Source: an uncultured Bacilli bacterium
GTDB lineage: Bacteria > Bacillota_I > Bacilli_A > RF39 > UBA660
DNA length: 50,083 bases
NCBI GenBank assembly: GCA_947594925.1
Contig: CANQEJ010000004.1
Coordinates: forward strand, 1-50,083
Direction of reading: 5' to 3'
Made by a program: the position numbers and the translations under genes. Below the pieces are notes generated by a model. That model made no database searches and was not told the DNA's origin. It saw only the letters and a list, made by a program, of their open reading frames with translations. This document shows positions 1 to 9,185 of this stretch, piece by piece (the first letter of the stretch is position 1; each line of letters begins with the position of its first letter).

Positions 1-99
1 CTTATTATCACATCATCGGTTCCTAATATTTTGATGGCAAATTGGAATAACTGTCATACTTCTATTTTAATTGCACAGCGTCCTCTAGTCTTTTTATAA
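1..99 (+). CDS. 3' end of an unidentified gene (partial)
   Basis: A frame open from the first base ends at TAA (97-99), giving 32 residues with a hydrophobic end (QRPLVFL). The other two forward frames stop within about 35 bases. It could be the tail of the gene upstream of rny, but the stretch is short and I do not recognise the sequence, so it may be chance. Confidence 0.3.
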   Translation, partial: LIITSSVPNILMANWNNCHTSILIAQRPLVFL

Positions 100-106
100 A
101 TATAAC

Positions 107-135
107 TTGTTAAATAGTTAAAATTATTTTATAAT
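107..135 (+). promoter_or_regulatory. SigA-type promoter of rny
   Basis: TTGTTA (107-112), a 17-bp AT-only-like spacer and TATAAT (130-135) lie 57 bp before the rny start. The placement and exact 17-bp spacing fit a vegetative promoter that starts the rny-priA unit. Confidence 0.6.
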
Positions 136-192
136 TAAGTTATAGATGTTTATTAACAAATGAATATTTATAAATAGAAATAAGGAGGAAAT

Positions 193-1746
193 ATGGGACT
201 ATTTACATCACCCATTGTAACTCTTTTAATTGGAATTTTATCCGGTTCTGGGCTTGTTACGCTTACTGTGTTTATTAGAAATAGTCACGCAGAAAGTAAA
301 GCTAATAAATATTTACAAGATGCTAAAAAAGAAGCAGAAAAACATAAACGCGATAGTATCTTAGAATTAAAAGAAGAATCTTATCGATTAAAACAAGAAA
401 CTGAAAAAGAAATTAAAGAGAAAAAGCATGAGTTGTCTTTAAATGAAGATAAATTAATGCAAAGAGAAGCTAATCTTGATAAAAGAGAAGAAATGCTTCA
501 AAATCGTGATGCTTTGCTTGATCAAAAAGATAATAATTTATTAGCTAAACAAAAAGAATTGCAAGAAAAAGAAGTTAAAATGGAAGAACTTTTAAAAGCA
601 GAAATGCAAGAATTAGAAAAGATTTCGAAATTTTCTAAGGAAAAGGCTCATGATTTAATCATGAAAAGAGTCGAAGATACAATGGCTAAAGAAATAGCTA
701 ATTATATCAAAGAAGAAGAAGCTAAAGCAAAATTGGAAGCGCATGAAAAAGCTAAGCAATTAATAGTTGGAAGTATGCAAAGATATGCTAATGATGTTAC
801 CAATGAACAAACTGTTAGTACTATTGAGCTTCCTAATGATGAAATGAAAGGACGCTTAATTGGACGAGAAGGACGTAATATTCGTTCAATTGAAGCTGTA
901 ACGGGAGTTGATTTAATAATTGATGATACTCCAGAAGCGATTGTTATTTCATCATTTGACCCTTTAAGAAGAGAAATGGCAAAAATTACAATTGAGACCT
1001 TAATTAAAGATGGTCGTATTCATCCAACTAGAATTGAAGAAGTGTATGAAAAAGTAACAAATGATATGAATACGAAAATTACCGAAATTGGTAATGAAGC
1101 GGTTTATGAATTAGGACTTACGAAAGTAGACCCTGATTTAGTTAATTTGATTGGTAAATTACATTTCCGTACTAGTTATGGGCAGAATGCTTTACAGCAT
1201 TCTAAAGAAGTTGCTCATTTAACTGGCTTAATGGCTAGTGAATTAGGTGAAAATGTGGCTTTAGCTAAAAGAGCAGGATTATTACATGATATTGGGAAAG
1301 CAATTGACTTTGAAGTTGAAGGAAGTCATGTTGAAATTGGGGAAACTATTGCGAAAAAATATCATGAAGATAAAGTTGTTATTAATGCTATAACATCTCA
1401 TCATGGCGACGTCGAACCAACATCAGTTATTGCGATTTTAGTCCAAGTTGCTGATACTTTGTCTGCAGCTCGTCCTGGTGCTCGTAATGATTCATTAGAA
1501 AATTATATTAAACGTCTTGAGCAATTAGAAGAAATTGGTAATTCTTTTGAAGGCGTAGAAAAAACTTATGCTATGCAAGCGGGACGTGAACTTCGTGTTA
1601 TTGTTAAACCAGATGAGGTTGATGATAAAGAAAGTTACAAAATTGCTCGTGATATTAAAGAAAAAATTGAAGAAGAAATGCAGTACCCTGGCACTATTAA
1701 AATTAATGTTATAAGAGAAACAAGAGTTCAGGAAGAAGCAAAATAA
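193..1746 (+). CDS. rny: Ribonuclease Y
   Basis: RNase Y is the membrane-anchored endoribonuclease that starts mRNA decay in many Firmicutes. The 517-residue product has the family's full architecture and length: an N-terminal membrane helix (about residues 6-28), a long charged coiled coil to about 190, a KH RNA-binding domain from about 214 ([15 protein letters not shown]), and an HD hydrolase domain with the metal-binding pair H365-D366 in [10 protein letters not shown] and a downstream SHHGD. A clear AAGGAGGAAAT site precedes the ATG. It is followed 31 bp later by priA, probably on the same transcript. Rny near recA/pgsA is usual in Bacilli, but here recA is not in view. Confidence 0.97.
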   Translation: MGLFTSPIVTLLIGILSGSGLVTLTVFIRNSHAESKANKYLQDAKKEAEKHKRDSILELKEESYRLKQETEKEIKEKKHELSLNEDKLMQREANLDKREEMLQNRDALLDQKDNNLLAKQKELQEKEVKMEELLKAEMQELEKISKFSKEKAHDLIMKRVEDTMAKEIANYIKEEEAKAKLEAHEKAKQLIVGSMQRYANDVTNEQTVSTIELPNDEMKGRLIGREGRNIRSIEAVTGVDLIIDDTPEAIVISSFDPLRREMAKITIETLIKDGRIHPTRIEEVYEKVTNDMNTKITEIGNEAVYELGLTKVDPDLVNLIGKLHFRTSYGQNALQHSKEVAHLTGLMASELGENVALAKRAGLLHDIGKAIDFEVEGSHVEIGETIAKKYHEDKVVINAITSHHGDVEPTSVIAILVQVADTLSAARPGARNDSLENYIKRLEQLEEIGNSFEGVEKTYAMQAGRELRVIVKPDEVDDKESYKIARDIKEKIEEEMQYPGTIKINVIRETRVQEEAK

Positions 1747-1756
1747 TTCTTCTTTT
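1732..1756 (+). terminator. Weak hairpin with T run after rny
   Basis: GAAGAA (1732-1737) can pair with TTCTTC (1747-1752), followed by TTTTTT. The 6-bp AU-rich stem overlaps the rny stop codon and is probably at most a leaky terminator, since priA has no obvious promoter of its own. Confidence 0.35.
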
Positions 1757-1777
1757 TTCATAGAAAGAAGGTGGATA

Positions 1778-3964
1778 ATGTACGCTAATATTTTAGTAGA
1801 ATATAATGTTAAAACTCTAGATAAGACTTTTACGTATAAAGTAGCACCTAAAATTAAAGATAAATTAAAAGTAGGTATGAAAGTAAAGGTCCCTTTTGGT
1901 CATACTTATATTAATGGTTTTGTAATTGGTCTAGAAAATAAAACAGAAGAAGATTTAAATAATTTAAAAGAAGTTACGGAGATAGTAGATGAAAATTTAG
2001 TTTTAAATCAAGAATTATTAGAATTAGGTAAATATTTAAAAGAAAAAACATTATGTTCTTTAATTAGTGCTTATCAAACTATGCTTCCACCTTCTTTAAA
2101 AATAAAAAATCAGAAAAATAATTATGAGTTAACGGCAACATATATCATTTTAAATGAGGAAGTAGATATTGAAAAATATATTAGGGAAAATAAAAGAAGT
2201 GTTAAACAAATAGAAATATTAAGAAATTTACAAAAACATTTAAAAATTTTAAAAAAAGATATTAATTCTAGTAGTTTAAAAACTTTAATAAATAAAAATG
2301 TAGTTAAAGAAGTTAAAGAAAAAAAATATCGTATTAATATTAATCTTCAATTAAAACAAGATAATCCTCTTACTAAAGAACAAGAAGAAGTATTTAAGGC
2401 AATTAAAGATAATTTAGAAAAAGAGAAAACTTTTTTATTGTATGGTGTAACGGGAAGTGGTAAAACAGAAGTATATATTCATTTAATAAAAGAAGTTATC
2501 AAAAAGCAAAAACAAGCCTTACTTTTAGTGCCCGAGATAACTTTAAGTACGCAACTTGTTAAAAGATTTTATGAGAGATTTGGTAGTAAAGTAGCTATAT
2601 TTCATAGTGCTTTATCCGAAGGGGAAAAGTATGACGAGTATCAAAAAATAGCGAAAGGGGAAGTTGATGTTGTAGTTGGAACCCGTAGTGCTATTTTTAC
2701 GCCTATTAAAAATTTGGGTATAATTATTATTGATGAAGAACACTCCGAAAATTATAAACAAGAAAAAATGCCTCGTTATACAACAATTGATATGGCTTTA
2801 TTTCGTTCTAAGTATAATCAAATCCCCTTAGTTTTAGGAAGTGCTACACCTAGTTTAGAAACAATGGCTCGCGCAAAAAAAGGGGTGTATACCTTACTTA
2901 CTTTAAATAATCGAGTTAATAATGCTACTTTACCGAAAATAACTATTGTAGATATGAAACAAGAAATGAAAAAAAGAAATCCCTTATTTAGTGATTTATT
3001 ACTTGCTAAAATTAATAATTGTTTAGAGAAAAAAGAACAAGTGATTATTTTGTTAAATCGGCGAGGGCACTCCACTATTATTACTTGTCAAAATTGTGGC
3101 CATACTTTTAAATGCCCGCATTGTGATATTTCTTTAACTTATCATAAATCTGCTAATAATTTAAGATGCCATTATTGCGGCTACACGATTTTTAAACCTG
3201 AAGAATGTAGTGAGTGTCATGAAAAAGCTTTAAATTATCTAGGAACGGGAACCGAAAAGTTAGAATTAGAGTTACAAAATAATTTTCCAAAAGCTAATAT
3301 TGTGCGGATGGATGTTGATACAACGATAAGAAAGGGTTCGCATGAGAAAATTATTAGTTCTTTTCAAAACGGGGAATATGATATTTTACTTGGAACGCAA
3401 ATGATTTCTAAAGGCCTAGATTTTGCTAATGTTACTTTAGTAGGAGTTATTAATGCAGATTTATCTTTAAATATGCCTGATTTTAAAGCCCGAGAAAGAA
3501 CTTTTAGTCTTCTTACCCAAACGGCTGGACGTTCCGGAAGAAGTAATAAAAAAGGAGAAGTTGTTATCCAAACTTTTGACCCTAATAATGAAATATATAA
3601 ATTTATTTTAGAAAATGATTATAATTCTTTTTATAACTATGAAATGGCTTTTAGACATGAATTAGACTATCCGCCTTATTATTATTTAGCTAGTATTAAA
3701 ATAACGAGTAAAGATTATAATCTAGCAAGTAAAGAAGCTAATAAAGTTGGTAATTATCTTCTTAAAAATCTCGAAAAAACAACTATAGTTTTAGGCCCAA
3801 CCACGGCTAGTTTATTTCGTCTTAATGGAATTTTTCGCTTTCAAATAATTATTAAATATAAAGTAGATAATAAACTAAATGATGTTTTAAGAAAATTAGA
3901 TGATATGTATATTATTAACAAGCAAGTTAATCTAGAAATTGATACTTCTCCAATGACAATCTGA
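1778..3964 (+). CDS. priA: Primosomal protein N' (replication restart helicase PriA)
   Basis: PriA is a 3'-to-5' superfamily 2 helicase that recognises stalled forks and reloads the replisome. The 728-residue product has the N-terminal DNA-binding region, Walker A GVTGSGKTEVY at about residue 221, a DEEH Walker B box at D319, and a zinc-binding insertion with eight cysteines in CxxC pairs (about 437-477: CQNCG, CPHC, CHYCG, CSEC). The helicase C-terminal half carries GTQMISKGLDF and QTAGRSGR. Length fits the family. It ends in TGA, one of the proofs that TGA is a stop here. Its likely partners DnaB, DnaD and DnaI are encoded further along this window, completing a Bacillus-type restart primosome apart from DnaC/DnaG. 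Confidence 0.97.
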   Translation: MYANILVEYNVKTLDKTFTYKVAPKIKDKLKVGMKVKVPFGHTYINGFVIGLENKTEEDLNNLKEVTEIVDENLVLNQELLELGKYLKEKTLCSLISAYQTMLPPSLKIKNQKNNYELTATYIILNEEVDIEKYIRENKRSVKQIEILRNLQKHLKILKKDINSSSLKTLINKNVVKEVKEKKYRININLQLKQDNPLTKEQEEVFKAIKDNLEKEKTFLLYGVTGSGKTEVYIHLIKEVIKKQKQALLLVPEITLSTQLVKRFYERFGSKVAIFHSALSEGEKYDEYQKIAKGEVDVVVGTRSAIFTPIKNLGIIIIDEEHSENYKQEKMPRYTTIDMALFRSKYNQIPLVLGSATPSLETMARAKKGVYTLLTLNNRVNNATLPKITIVDMKQEMKKRNPLFSDLLLAKINNCLEKKEQVIILLNRRGHSTIITCQNCGHTFKCPHCDISLTYHKSANNLRCHYCGYTIFKPEECSECHEKALNYLGTGTEKLELELQNNFPKANIVRMDVDTTIRKGSHEKIISSFQNGEYDILLGTQMISKGLDFANVTLVGVINADLSLNMPDFKARERTFSLLTQTAGRSGRSNKKGEVVIQTFDPNNEIYKFILENDYNSFYNYEMAFRHELDYPPYYYLASIKITSKDYNLASKEANKVGNYLLKNLEKTTIVLGPTTASLFRLNGIFRFQIIIKYKVDNKLNDVLRKLDDMYIINKQVNLEIDTSPMTI

Positions 3965-3968
3965 TAAA

Positions 3969-3997
3969 TTGACAAATTAGTGTAAATATGATATGAT
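3969..3997 (+). promoter_or_regulatory. Strong SigA-type promoter of the first cysteine-rich secreted protein
   Basis: A perfect TTGACA (3969-3974), a 17-bp spacer and TATGAT (3992-3997) immediately follow priA. Transcription should begin near 4004, giving a leader of about 70 nt. Confidence 0.75.
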
Positions 3998-4031
3998 TAA
4001 AGTATCAATGGGGATAGGTTGGTTTAATGAT

Positions 4032-4056
4032 AATCCTACATTGTTAGGATTTTTTT
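4032..4056 (+). terminator. Terminator-like hairpin inside the leader (possible attenuator)
   Basis: AATCCTA (4032-4038) pairs with TAGGATT (4045-4051) and is followed directly by a run of seven T. The structure lies between the promoter and the ribosome-binding site GAAGGAG of the downstream gene. It may attenuate transcription; alternatively it may be too weak to terminate. Confidence 0.5.
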
Positions 4057-4073
4057 ATGAAGGAGAAAGAGAT

Positions 4074-4949
4074 ATGAAAAAAAGTTTATTATTAATAACA
4101 ATGCTTTTAGTTTTGACATTAGGAGTAAATAATGTTAAAGCTTCTTCTGATAAAAAGAAAGTACAAACTAATTTTCAATATAAATTAGTGTGTGGTTACT
4201 ATAATGGTAGTGATGAACTTACTTGGGGTTCACAAGAATATAATAATGATTTTAAAAATTATGATGGAACTGAAAGTAACAGTAATAGAGCTTGTGGAAC
4301 AACAAGTGTTACTAAGAATTATCCATTAGGAGACCCAGAAGCTAATAATTTACCACGTGATGTTGAAATGATTTATGATAATTGTATGGGTAGTACAGGA
4401 AAACAAGCTGGTAAAGTTGGTCAAAGTTGTTCAAATGAAGGAGCTGTTCGTACCTGTACAGTAAAATGGACTGGCTATTGTTATAAAGACCCAAATGCTT
4501 CTAAAAAAACAAATAGTAAGAAAAAAAGAGAATCTAAGAATTTCTCATTAACTAATACTTCTATTTATACAGGAGAAACAACGGAGATTTCTCAAAATGG
4601 TGCTTGCTATGAATATAAAGTAGTAGATGATGACATTTTAGCTTATGATGAAAACGACGATAGTTTTAAAGGCTTAAAAGCAGGACGTACATATATTAAA
4701 TGTTATGACCAAGATGGTAAATATTTATCACGTAAAGCAGTAAAAGTAAAACAAAAAACGGAATATCGTTATGTTACAGAAAAAACAGCTATGTATAAAG
4801 ATTCTAAAGGGCAATCTGAAGAAAAGGTCATAAAAAAGGGAAGTAAAGTAAAATATTTAACTGTTAAAGTAAATGGTTATTGTAAGATTAAAAAGGGTTT
4901 TGAAACTGGTTATGTAGAGTGTGAAGATTTAACAGTTGAGAAAGTTTAA
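4074..4949 (+). CDS. Secreted cysteine-rich protein with Ig-like and SH3-like regions
   Basis: The 291-residue product has a signal peptide (MKKSLLLITMLLVLTLGV, cleavage probably near VKAS). The start at 4074 was chosen over an upstream ATG because of its GGAGAAAGA site and the signal sequence. The first half has paired cysteines in conserved settings (RACGTT, GKVGQSCS, WTGYCYKD); the middle resembles a bacterial Ig-like (BIG2-type) fold (GLKAGRTYIKCYD); the end resembles an SH3-like wall-binding domain (NGYCKIKKGFETGYV). It is a clear paralogue of the protein at 38745-39656, with the same order of regions. An extracytoplasmic, disulfide-bonded, wall-associated role is inferred; I know of no named function. 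Confidence 0.85.
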   Translation: MKKSLLLITMLLVLTLGVNNVKASSDKKKVQTNFQYKLVCGYYNGSDELTWGSQEYNNDFKNYDGTESNSNRACGTTSVTKNYPLGDPEANNLPRDVEMIYDNCMGSTGKQAGKVGQSCSNEGAVRTCTVKWTGYCYKDPNASKKTNSKKKRESKNFSLTNTSIYTGETTEISQNGACYEYKVVDDDILAYDENDDSFKGLKAGRTYIKCYDQDGKYLSRKAVKVKQKTEYRYVTEKTAMYKDSKGQSEEKVIKKGSKVKYLTVKVNGYCKIKKGFETGYVECEDLTVEKV

Positions 4950-4960
4950 GATGTCTATGG

Positions 4961-4990
4961 AAATGTAAACAAAATTGTTTACATTTTTAT
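4961..4990 (+). terminator. Rho-independent terminator
   Basis: AAATGTAAACA and TGTTTACATTT form an 11-bp inverted repeat followed by T-rich sequence, just after the cysteine-rich protein gene. Its right arm overlaps the likely parC -35 box. Confidence 0.75.
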
Positions 4991-5003
4991 TTTGTGTTAA
5001 AAT
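4975..5003 (+). promoter_or_regulatory. Probable parC promoter
   Basis: TTGTTT (4975-4980), a 17-bp spacer and TAAAAT (4998-5003) sit just ahead of the parC ribosome-binding site. The -35 is degenerate and lies inside the terminator stem of the preceding gene. Confidence 0.5.
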
Positions 5004-5018
5004 AAAAAAGGTGAGAAT

Positions 5019-7520
5019 ATGAAACACGTTTTAGAGCGAATCAGTGATTATACAATGGAAGATTTAATGGGGGATAGATTTGCTAAGTATGCTAAATATA
5101 TTATTCAAGATAGAGCCATACCTGATGTTCGGGATGGTTTAAAACCGGTGCAAAGACGTATTTTGTATGCAATGTATAAAAACAAAAATGTTTATGAACA
5201 TGGTTTTGTTAAAAGTGCCCAAACAGTTGGAGAAGTTATAGGTAAATATCATCCCCACGGCGATACATCAGTTTATGATGCGATGGTTCGTATGAGCCAA
5301 GATTGGAAACAAACAAATATCTATATTGAATTCCAAGGTAACAATGGTTCTATTGATGGTGACCCACCTGCTGCTTATCGTTATACAGAAGCTAAATTAG
5401 CTAAAATTAGTAATGAAATGTTAAGGGATATCGAAAAAGATACGGTTGAAATGGCCAAAACATTTGATGATTCTCGAGAAGAACCAACAGTTATGCCTTG
5501 TCGTTTTCCTAATCTTTTGTTAAACGGAGCCACAGGTATTTCCGCTGGTTATGCAACGAATATTCCTCCTCATAATTTAGGAGAATTAATTGATGCTACG
5601 ATAAAATTAATTGAAAAACCAGATACTAAGCTTAATGAAATTATGAAAATAGTTAAAGGACCAGACTTTCCTACTGGAGGTATTATATATGGGGAAAATG
5701 GTCTTTTAAGTGCCTATACTGATGGAAAAGGAAAAATAATTGTTCGAAGTCGTTATACTTATGAAAAAGAAAAAGGAAAAACCCAAATTGTTATTACGGA
5801 AATTCCTTTTGAAGTTAATAAAGCTTTATTAGTTCGTAAAATAAATGAAATAAGAATTGAAAAGAAAATAGATGGTATTGCCGAAGTACGTGATGAATCA
5901 GATAAAGAAGGTTTAAGAATTGTTATTGATTTAAAAACTGGAGCAGATAAGGAGATGATAACTAATTATCTTCTTAAAAATACTGATTTACAAGTATCTT
6001 ATTCTTTTAATATGGTAGCAATTGTTGATAAAAGGCCTCGTCAATTAGGTATTATTCCCATTTTAAAAGCTTATATCGCTCATCAGGAAGAAGTTGTTAT
6101 TAGAAGAACGAAATTCGATTATGACTTTGCTTCTCGAAAACTACATATAACAGAGGGTTTAGTAAAAGCTTTAGCAATTTTAGATGAAGTTATTAGAGTA
6201 ATTAGAGCTAGTAAAAATAAAGCCGATGCTAAAGATAATTTAATTAAAGAATTTGCTTTTACGGAAAAGCAAGCTTCCGCTATTCTAGATTTACAATTAT
6301 ATCGTTTAACTAATTTAGATGTTTTAGAATTAGAAAAAGAACTAGCTAATTTACAAAAAGTTATTGCTTTTTTACAAAGTATTTTAGATAGTGATGAAAT
6401 GCTTCATAAAGTAATAAAAGAAGAATTAAAGAAAATTAAAAAGGAATATAGTAAACCTCGTAAAACCGATATAGTTGCCGAAATTGAAGAAATTAAATTA
6501 GATATGAAAACAATGATACCAGAATATAATGTGGTTGTTGTAGTAACTAATGAAGGTTATGTTAAAAAAGTTAATCTTAAGTCTTATTCTTCTTCTAATG
6601 GAGAAAGTACTACTTTAAAACCAGGAGACTTTATTACTGGTCTATATGAAGTAACTACTTTAAATACAATAATGCTCTTTACTAATCTAGGAAGATATTT
6701 ATATGTACCTGTTCATGCTATTCCTGATGCTAAATGGAAAGAATTAGGAAAACATATTAATAATGTTATTCCTATGGAACAAGAGGAAAAAATTATTGGT
6801 TCATGGGTAGTAAGTGACCCAAATAAAGAGATTGTTTTATTTACGAAAAATGGGCAAATTAAAAAGACTAAAGTTCAAGACTTTGAAGTAACCAGATATT
6901 CAAAACCTTTAACAGCAATTAAACTTAAAGATGATGATGAACTAATTAGTATCGCCCAAGCTTTAGATAATATTTTAATTGTTACAAAAAATGGTTATTA
7001 TGTTAATTTTAATAGTCAAGAGGTTGCTCCAATTGGTGTTAAAGCTAGTGGAGTACGTGGCATTAATTTAAAAGATGATGAAGTTATTTGGGGTGGTTCT
7101 TTTGATGAAAATACCCAATATATTAATATCTTTACTAATAATAAGACAGCCAAGCGAATTAAAGTTAGTGATTTAAATGTTTCTGGACGAGCTAAAAGAG
7201 GTAGCACGTTGTTAAAAAAACCAAAGACAGTTAATTATGAAGTTGCTTACGTTCTGGCAACTAGTTCTAAAGATGATATTGGTATTAAATCTGATAGTGA
7301 AATAAGAGAGTTAAAAAATAGTGATATACCTATTATGGATTTAAATTCAACTGGTTCTGCTATTAGTAAATATCAATTAGATGCAGCCTTTAAAATTGTT
7401 AAGTTAACTTCTATTTTAAAAAATCCTAAACTAACCGAAGAGGAAGAAGAAAAACCTTCCCAAAGTACCGAAGTGGAAGAGTTAACAATTGATGACTTTA
7501 TAGATGACTTTAAATTATAA
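5019..7520 (+). CDS. parC: DNA topoisomerase IV subunit A
   Basis: ParC forms the DNA-cleaving subunit of topoisomerase IV, which decatenates daughter chromosomes. The 833-residue product carries IPDVRDGLKPVQRRILYAM, the HPHGD signature, and the catalytic tyrosine Y122 in YRYTEA. The wording of these motifs (VQRR, QGNNGSIDGD) matches ParC rather than GyrA. Beta-pinwheel repeats follow in the C-terminal third and the protein ends with an acidic tail. At the fluoroquinolone-contact positions it has T83 and D87, where many Firmicutes have Ser and Glu. The usual partner parE is not adjacent; a single gene with its own promoter and terminator is somewhat unusual. Confidence 0.93.
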   Translation: MKHVLERISDYTMEDLMGDRFAKYAKYIIQDRAIPDVRDGLKPVQRRILYAMYKNKNVYEHGFVKSAQTVGEVIGKYHPHGDTSVYDAMVRMSQDWKQTNIYIEFQGNNGSIDGDPPAAYRYTEAKLAKISNEMLRDIEKDTVEMAKTFDDSREEPTVMPCRFPNLLLNGATGISAGYATNIPPHNLGELIDATIKLIEKPDTKLNEIMKIVKGPDFPTGGIIYGENGLLSAYTDGKGKIIVRSRYTYEKEKGKTQIVITEIPFEVNKALLVRKINEIRIEKKIDGIAEVRDESDKEGLRIVIDLKTGADKEMITNYLLKNTDLQVSYSFNMVAIVDKRPRQLGIIPILKAYIAHQEEVVIRRTKFDYDFASRKLHITEGLVKALAILDEVIRVIRASKNKADAKDNLIKEFAFTEKQASAILDLQLYRLTNLDVLELEKELANLQKVIAFLQSILDSDEMLHKVIKEELKKIKKEYSKPRKTDIVAEIEEIKLDMKTMIPEYNVVVVVTNEGYVKKVNLKSYSSSNGESTTLKPGDFITGLYEVTTLNTIMLFTNLGRYLYVPVHAIPDAKWKELGKHINNVIPMEQEEKIIGSWVVSDPNKEIVLFTKNGQIKKTKVQDFEVTRYSKPLTAIKLKDDDELISIAQALDNILIVTKNGYYVNFNSQEVAPIGVKASGVRGINLKDDEVIWGGSFDENTQYINIFTNNKTAKRIKVSDLNVSGRAKRGSTLLKKPKTVNYEVAYVLATSSKDDIGIKSDSEIRELKNSDIPIMDLNSTGSAISKYQLDAAFKIVKLTSILKNPKLTEEEEEKPSQSTEVEELTIDDFIDDFKL

Positions 7521-7546
7521 AAATTGATGCAAAACATCAATTTTTT
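7520..7546 (+). terminator. Rho-independent terminator of parC
   Basis: AAATTGATG (7521-7529) and CATCAATTT (7535-7543) form a 9-bp stem with a small loop and a six-T tail directly after parC. Confidence 0.8.
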
Positions 7547-7593
7547 CTATATAGTTTAAATAATTCATGATATGATTTTAGTGGTGAAGTACT

Positions 7594-8460
7594 ATGAAAT
7601 TAGTTGATGATTTTAAGGAATATCAAATTCTTTCTATGAATAAGGGGATGAAAACGGAAAATTGGAACGGTGTAATTTTAAAAAGGCCAGACCCTCAGAT
7701 TGTTTGGGAAGACCAAGAAAGTAATAGGAAAATAGATGCTATTTATCATCGTAGTAATAAGGGTGGTGGAGCCTGGGAGATTTTTAATAATTCTTTAAAA
7801 TCTTCTTGGCAAATTCATTATCAAGATTTAACTTTTAATTTAAAATTAATGGGTTTTAAACATACTGGTTTATTTCCAGAGCAAGCTTATAATTGGAATT
7901 TAATAATGACAAAAATCAAAGAAGCTAAAAGGCCGATTAAAGTATTAAATTTATTTGCTTATACAGGAGCAGCTAGTGTAGCGGCTTTAAAAGCCGGAGC
8001 TACAGTTGTTCATGTAGATTCTTCTAGAGGTATGATAGATTGGGCTAAAGAAAATGTTAAATCCTCTGGTTTAGAAGATAAACCAATTCATTTTCTTGCC
8101 GATGATGTAGTAAAGTTTGTCAAAAGAGAAATAAGAAGAGGACACCAATACGATATTATTTTAATGGACCCACCTTCTTTTGGCAGAGGTGCTAATAAAG
8201 AAGTATGGGATATTGAAAAAGATTTAGATAATTTAGTTTCTTTATGTTCGCAAATATTTAGTCAAGAGGGAATAATGTTTTTAATTAATTCTTATACTAC
8301 AGGATTATCCAAAACAGTTTTAGAAAATATTTTAATTAAAAGAATTAAACAAAAGGGATTTATTTCTAGTGATGAATTAGGAATAAAAATGCAAAATAGT
8401 CAGTTAATTCTTCCTTGTGGAATTTATGCTAGATGGGAAAAAGAAAAAACAATAGAGTAG
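7594..8460 (+). CDS. Class I SAM-dependent RNA methyltransferase (RlmI/RlmK-like)
   Basis: The 288-residue product has the S-adenosylmethionine-binding loop VLNLFAYTGAASVAA, an acidic strand end (VHVDSS) and the catalytic-type DPPSFGRG motif, all typical of the COG1092-like rRNA cytosine methyltransferases. It lacks the N-terminal PUA domain seen in RlmI and starts directly with a short beta-rich region, so target RNA and position are uncertain. A GGTGAAG site precedes the ATG. It stands alone between terminators. Confidence 0.85.
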   Translation: MKLVDDFKEYQILSMNKGMKTENWNGVILKRPDPQIVWEDQESNRKIDAIYHRSNKGGGAWEIFNNSLKSSWQIHYQDLTFNLKLMGFKHTGLFPEQAYNWNLIMTKIKEAKRPIKVLNLFAYTGAASVAALKAGATVVHVDSSRGMIDWAKENVKSSGLEDKPIHFLADDVVKFVKREIRRGHQYDIILMDPPSFGRGANKEVWDIEKDLDNLVSLCSQIFSQEGIMFLINSYTTGLSKTVLENILIKRIKQKGFISSDELGIKMQNSQLILPCGIYARWEKEKTIE

Positions 8461-8477
8461 TTCTTTTTTCTTTTTTT
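8437..8477 (+). terminator. Terminator-like hairpin after the methyltransferase gene
   Basis: GAAAAAGAAAAAAC at the end of the gene can pair, with a bulge, with GTTCTTTTTTCTTTTTTT after it. The stem is almost purely A-U and so of moderate reliability. Confidence 0.45.
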
Positions 8478-8516
8478 ATTACATATAGTTAAATGTAAAT
8501 TAAAAAGGAGGAAATT

Positions 8517-8777
8517 ATGGAAATATTAAAAGTATCTACTAAATCAAATCCTAGCAAGGTAGCAGGAGCGATAGCTAATATTTTTCGAGAAAAAGGTACG
8601 GTAGAAATTCAAACAATTGGAGCTGGTTCTTTAAATCAAGCGATAAAAGCAGTATGTATAGCAAGAGGATTTCTAGCACCTGGTGGTGATGATATAGTTA
8701 TTATTCCATCATTTAATGATATCGAAATTGACGGAGAGCAAAAAACGGCCATGAAAATTATTATTGAAAAAAAATAG
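8517..8777 (+). CDS. spoVS: Stage V sporulation protein S family (SpoVS)
   Basis: The 86-residue product matches SpoVS over its whole length: MEILKVSTKSNPSKVAGAIA, GAGSLNQAIKAVCIARGFL and the ending EIDGEQKTAMKI. SpoVS is an Alba-like small protein; in Bacillus subtilis it affects septation and coat assembly in sporulation, but it is also kept in non-sporulating Firmicutes. No other sporulation gene is visible here, so a general nucleic-acid or division role is likelier. It has a strong AAGGAGG site and its own terminator. In Bacillus it lies near rny, as here. Confidence 0.95.
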   Translation: MEILKVSTKSNPSKVAGAIANIFREKGTVEIQTIGAGSLNQAIKAVCIARGFLAPGGDDIVIIPSFNDIEIDGEQKTAMKIIIEKK

Positions 8778-8795
8778 ACACAAAGTGTCTTTTTA
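8768..8795. terminator. Bidirectional terminator between spoVS and the minus-strand pair
   Basis: AGACAC (8776-8781) and GTGTCT (8785-8790) form a stem flanked by an A run on the left and a T run on the right, so it can end spoVS on the plus strand and the converging small genes on the minus strand. Confidence 0.7.
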
Positions 8796-9185
8796 TAATG
8801 CAGAAATAAACATATAAGCAATGGCTAAACCAAAGGAAACTGTAGAGCCAATAATGAAAGCTGCTGTAATAAAACCATTTGGTTTATATACTAAAGGAGT
8901 ACCACCATCTTCTTCTATAGTAGAAGCATAAATAGGATTAATTATTGAAGATAAATTTTTGTCATAGTTATCAATAACTTTAGCTTGCGCAGAATTTAAT
9001 TTATCAGCTGGTAAAGATTTTAACATTTTACAATATATTTGATATTCTTGAAATGTTTTAAAATTTTTATCATTTAAATAATGTTGTTTTTCATTAGCTT
9101 CGTTCATTAAAGTAATAAATTCTGTAACATCTAAGGAAAATTCATTATTATCAATTTTATGAGTAAATTCTTGAAAAGAAATCAT
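8793..9185 (-). CDS. Unknown small protein with a C-terminal membrane anchor
   Basis: The 130-residue product is a soluble, mainly helical N-terminal part followed by one hydrophobic segment near the end (FITAAFIIGSTVSFGLAIAY), so it is probably a tail-anchored membrane protein. I do not recognise a family. Its ATG follows the TAA of the gene at 9186-9437 with no gap (TAAATG), so translation of the two is probably coupled. The pair is transcribed away from the phase-variable surface gene and towards spoVS. Confidence 0.7.
   Translation of the reverse strand: MISFQEFTHKIDNNEFSLDVTEFITLMNEANEKQHYLNDKNFKTFQEYQIYCKMLKSLPADKLNSAQAKVIDNYDKNLSSIINPIYASTIEEDGGTPLVYKPNGFITAAFIIGSTVSFGLAIAYMFISAL

Noticed and set aside
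5259-5280. T83/D87 in ParC as quinolone-resistance mutations
   Set aside because: They are conservative natural residues and not the known resistance changes.
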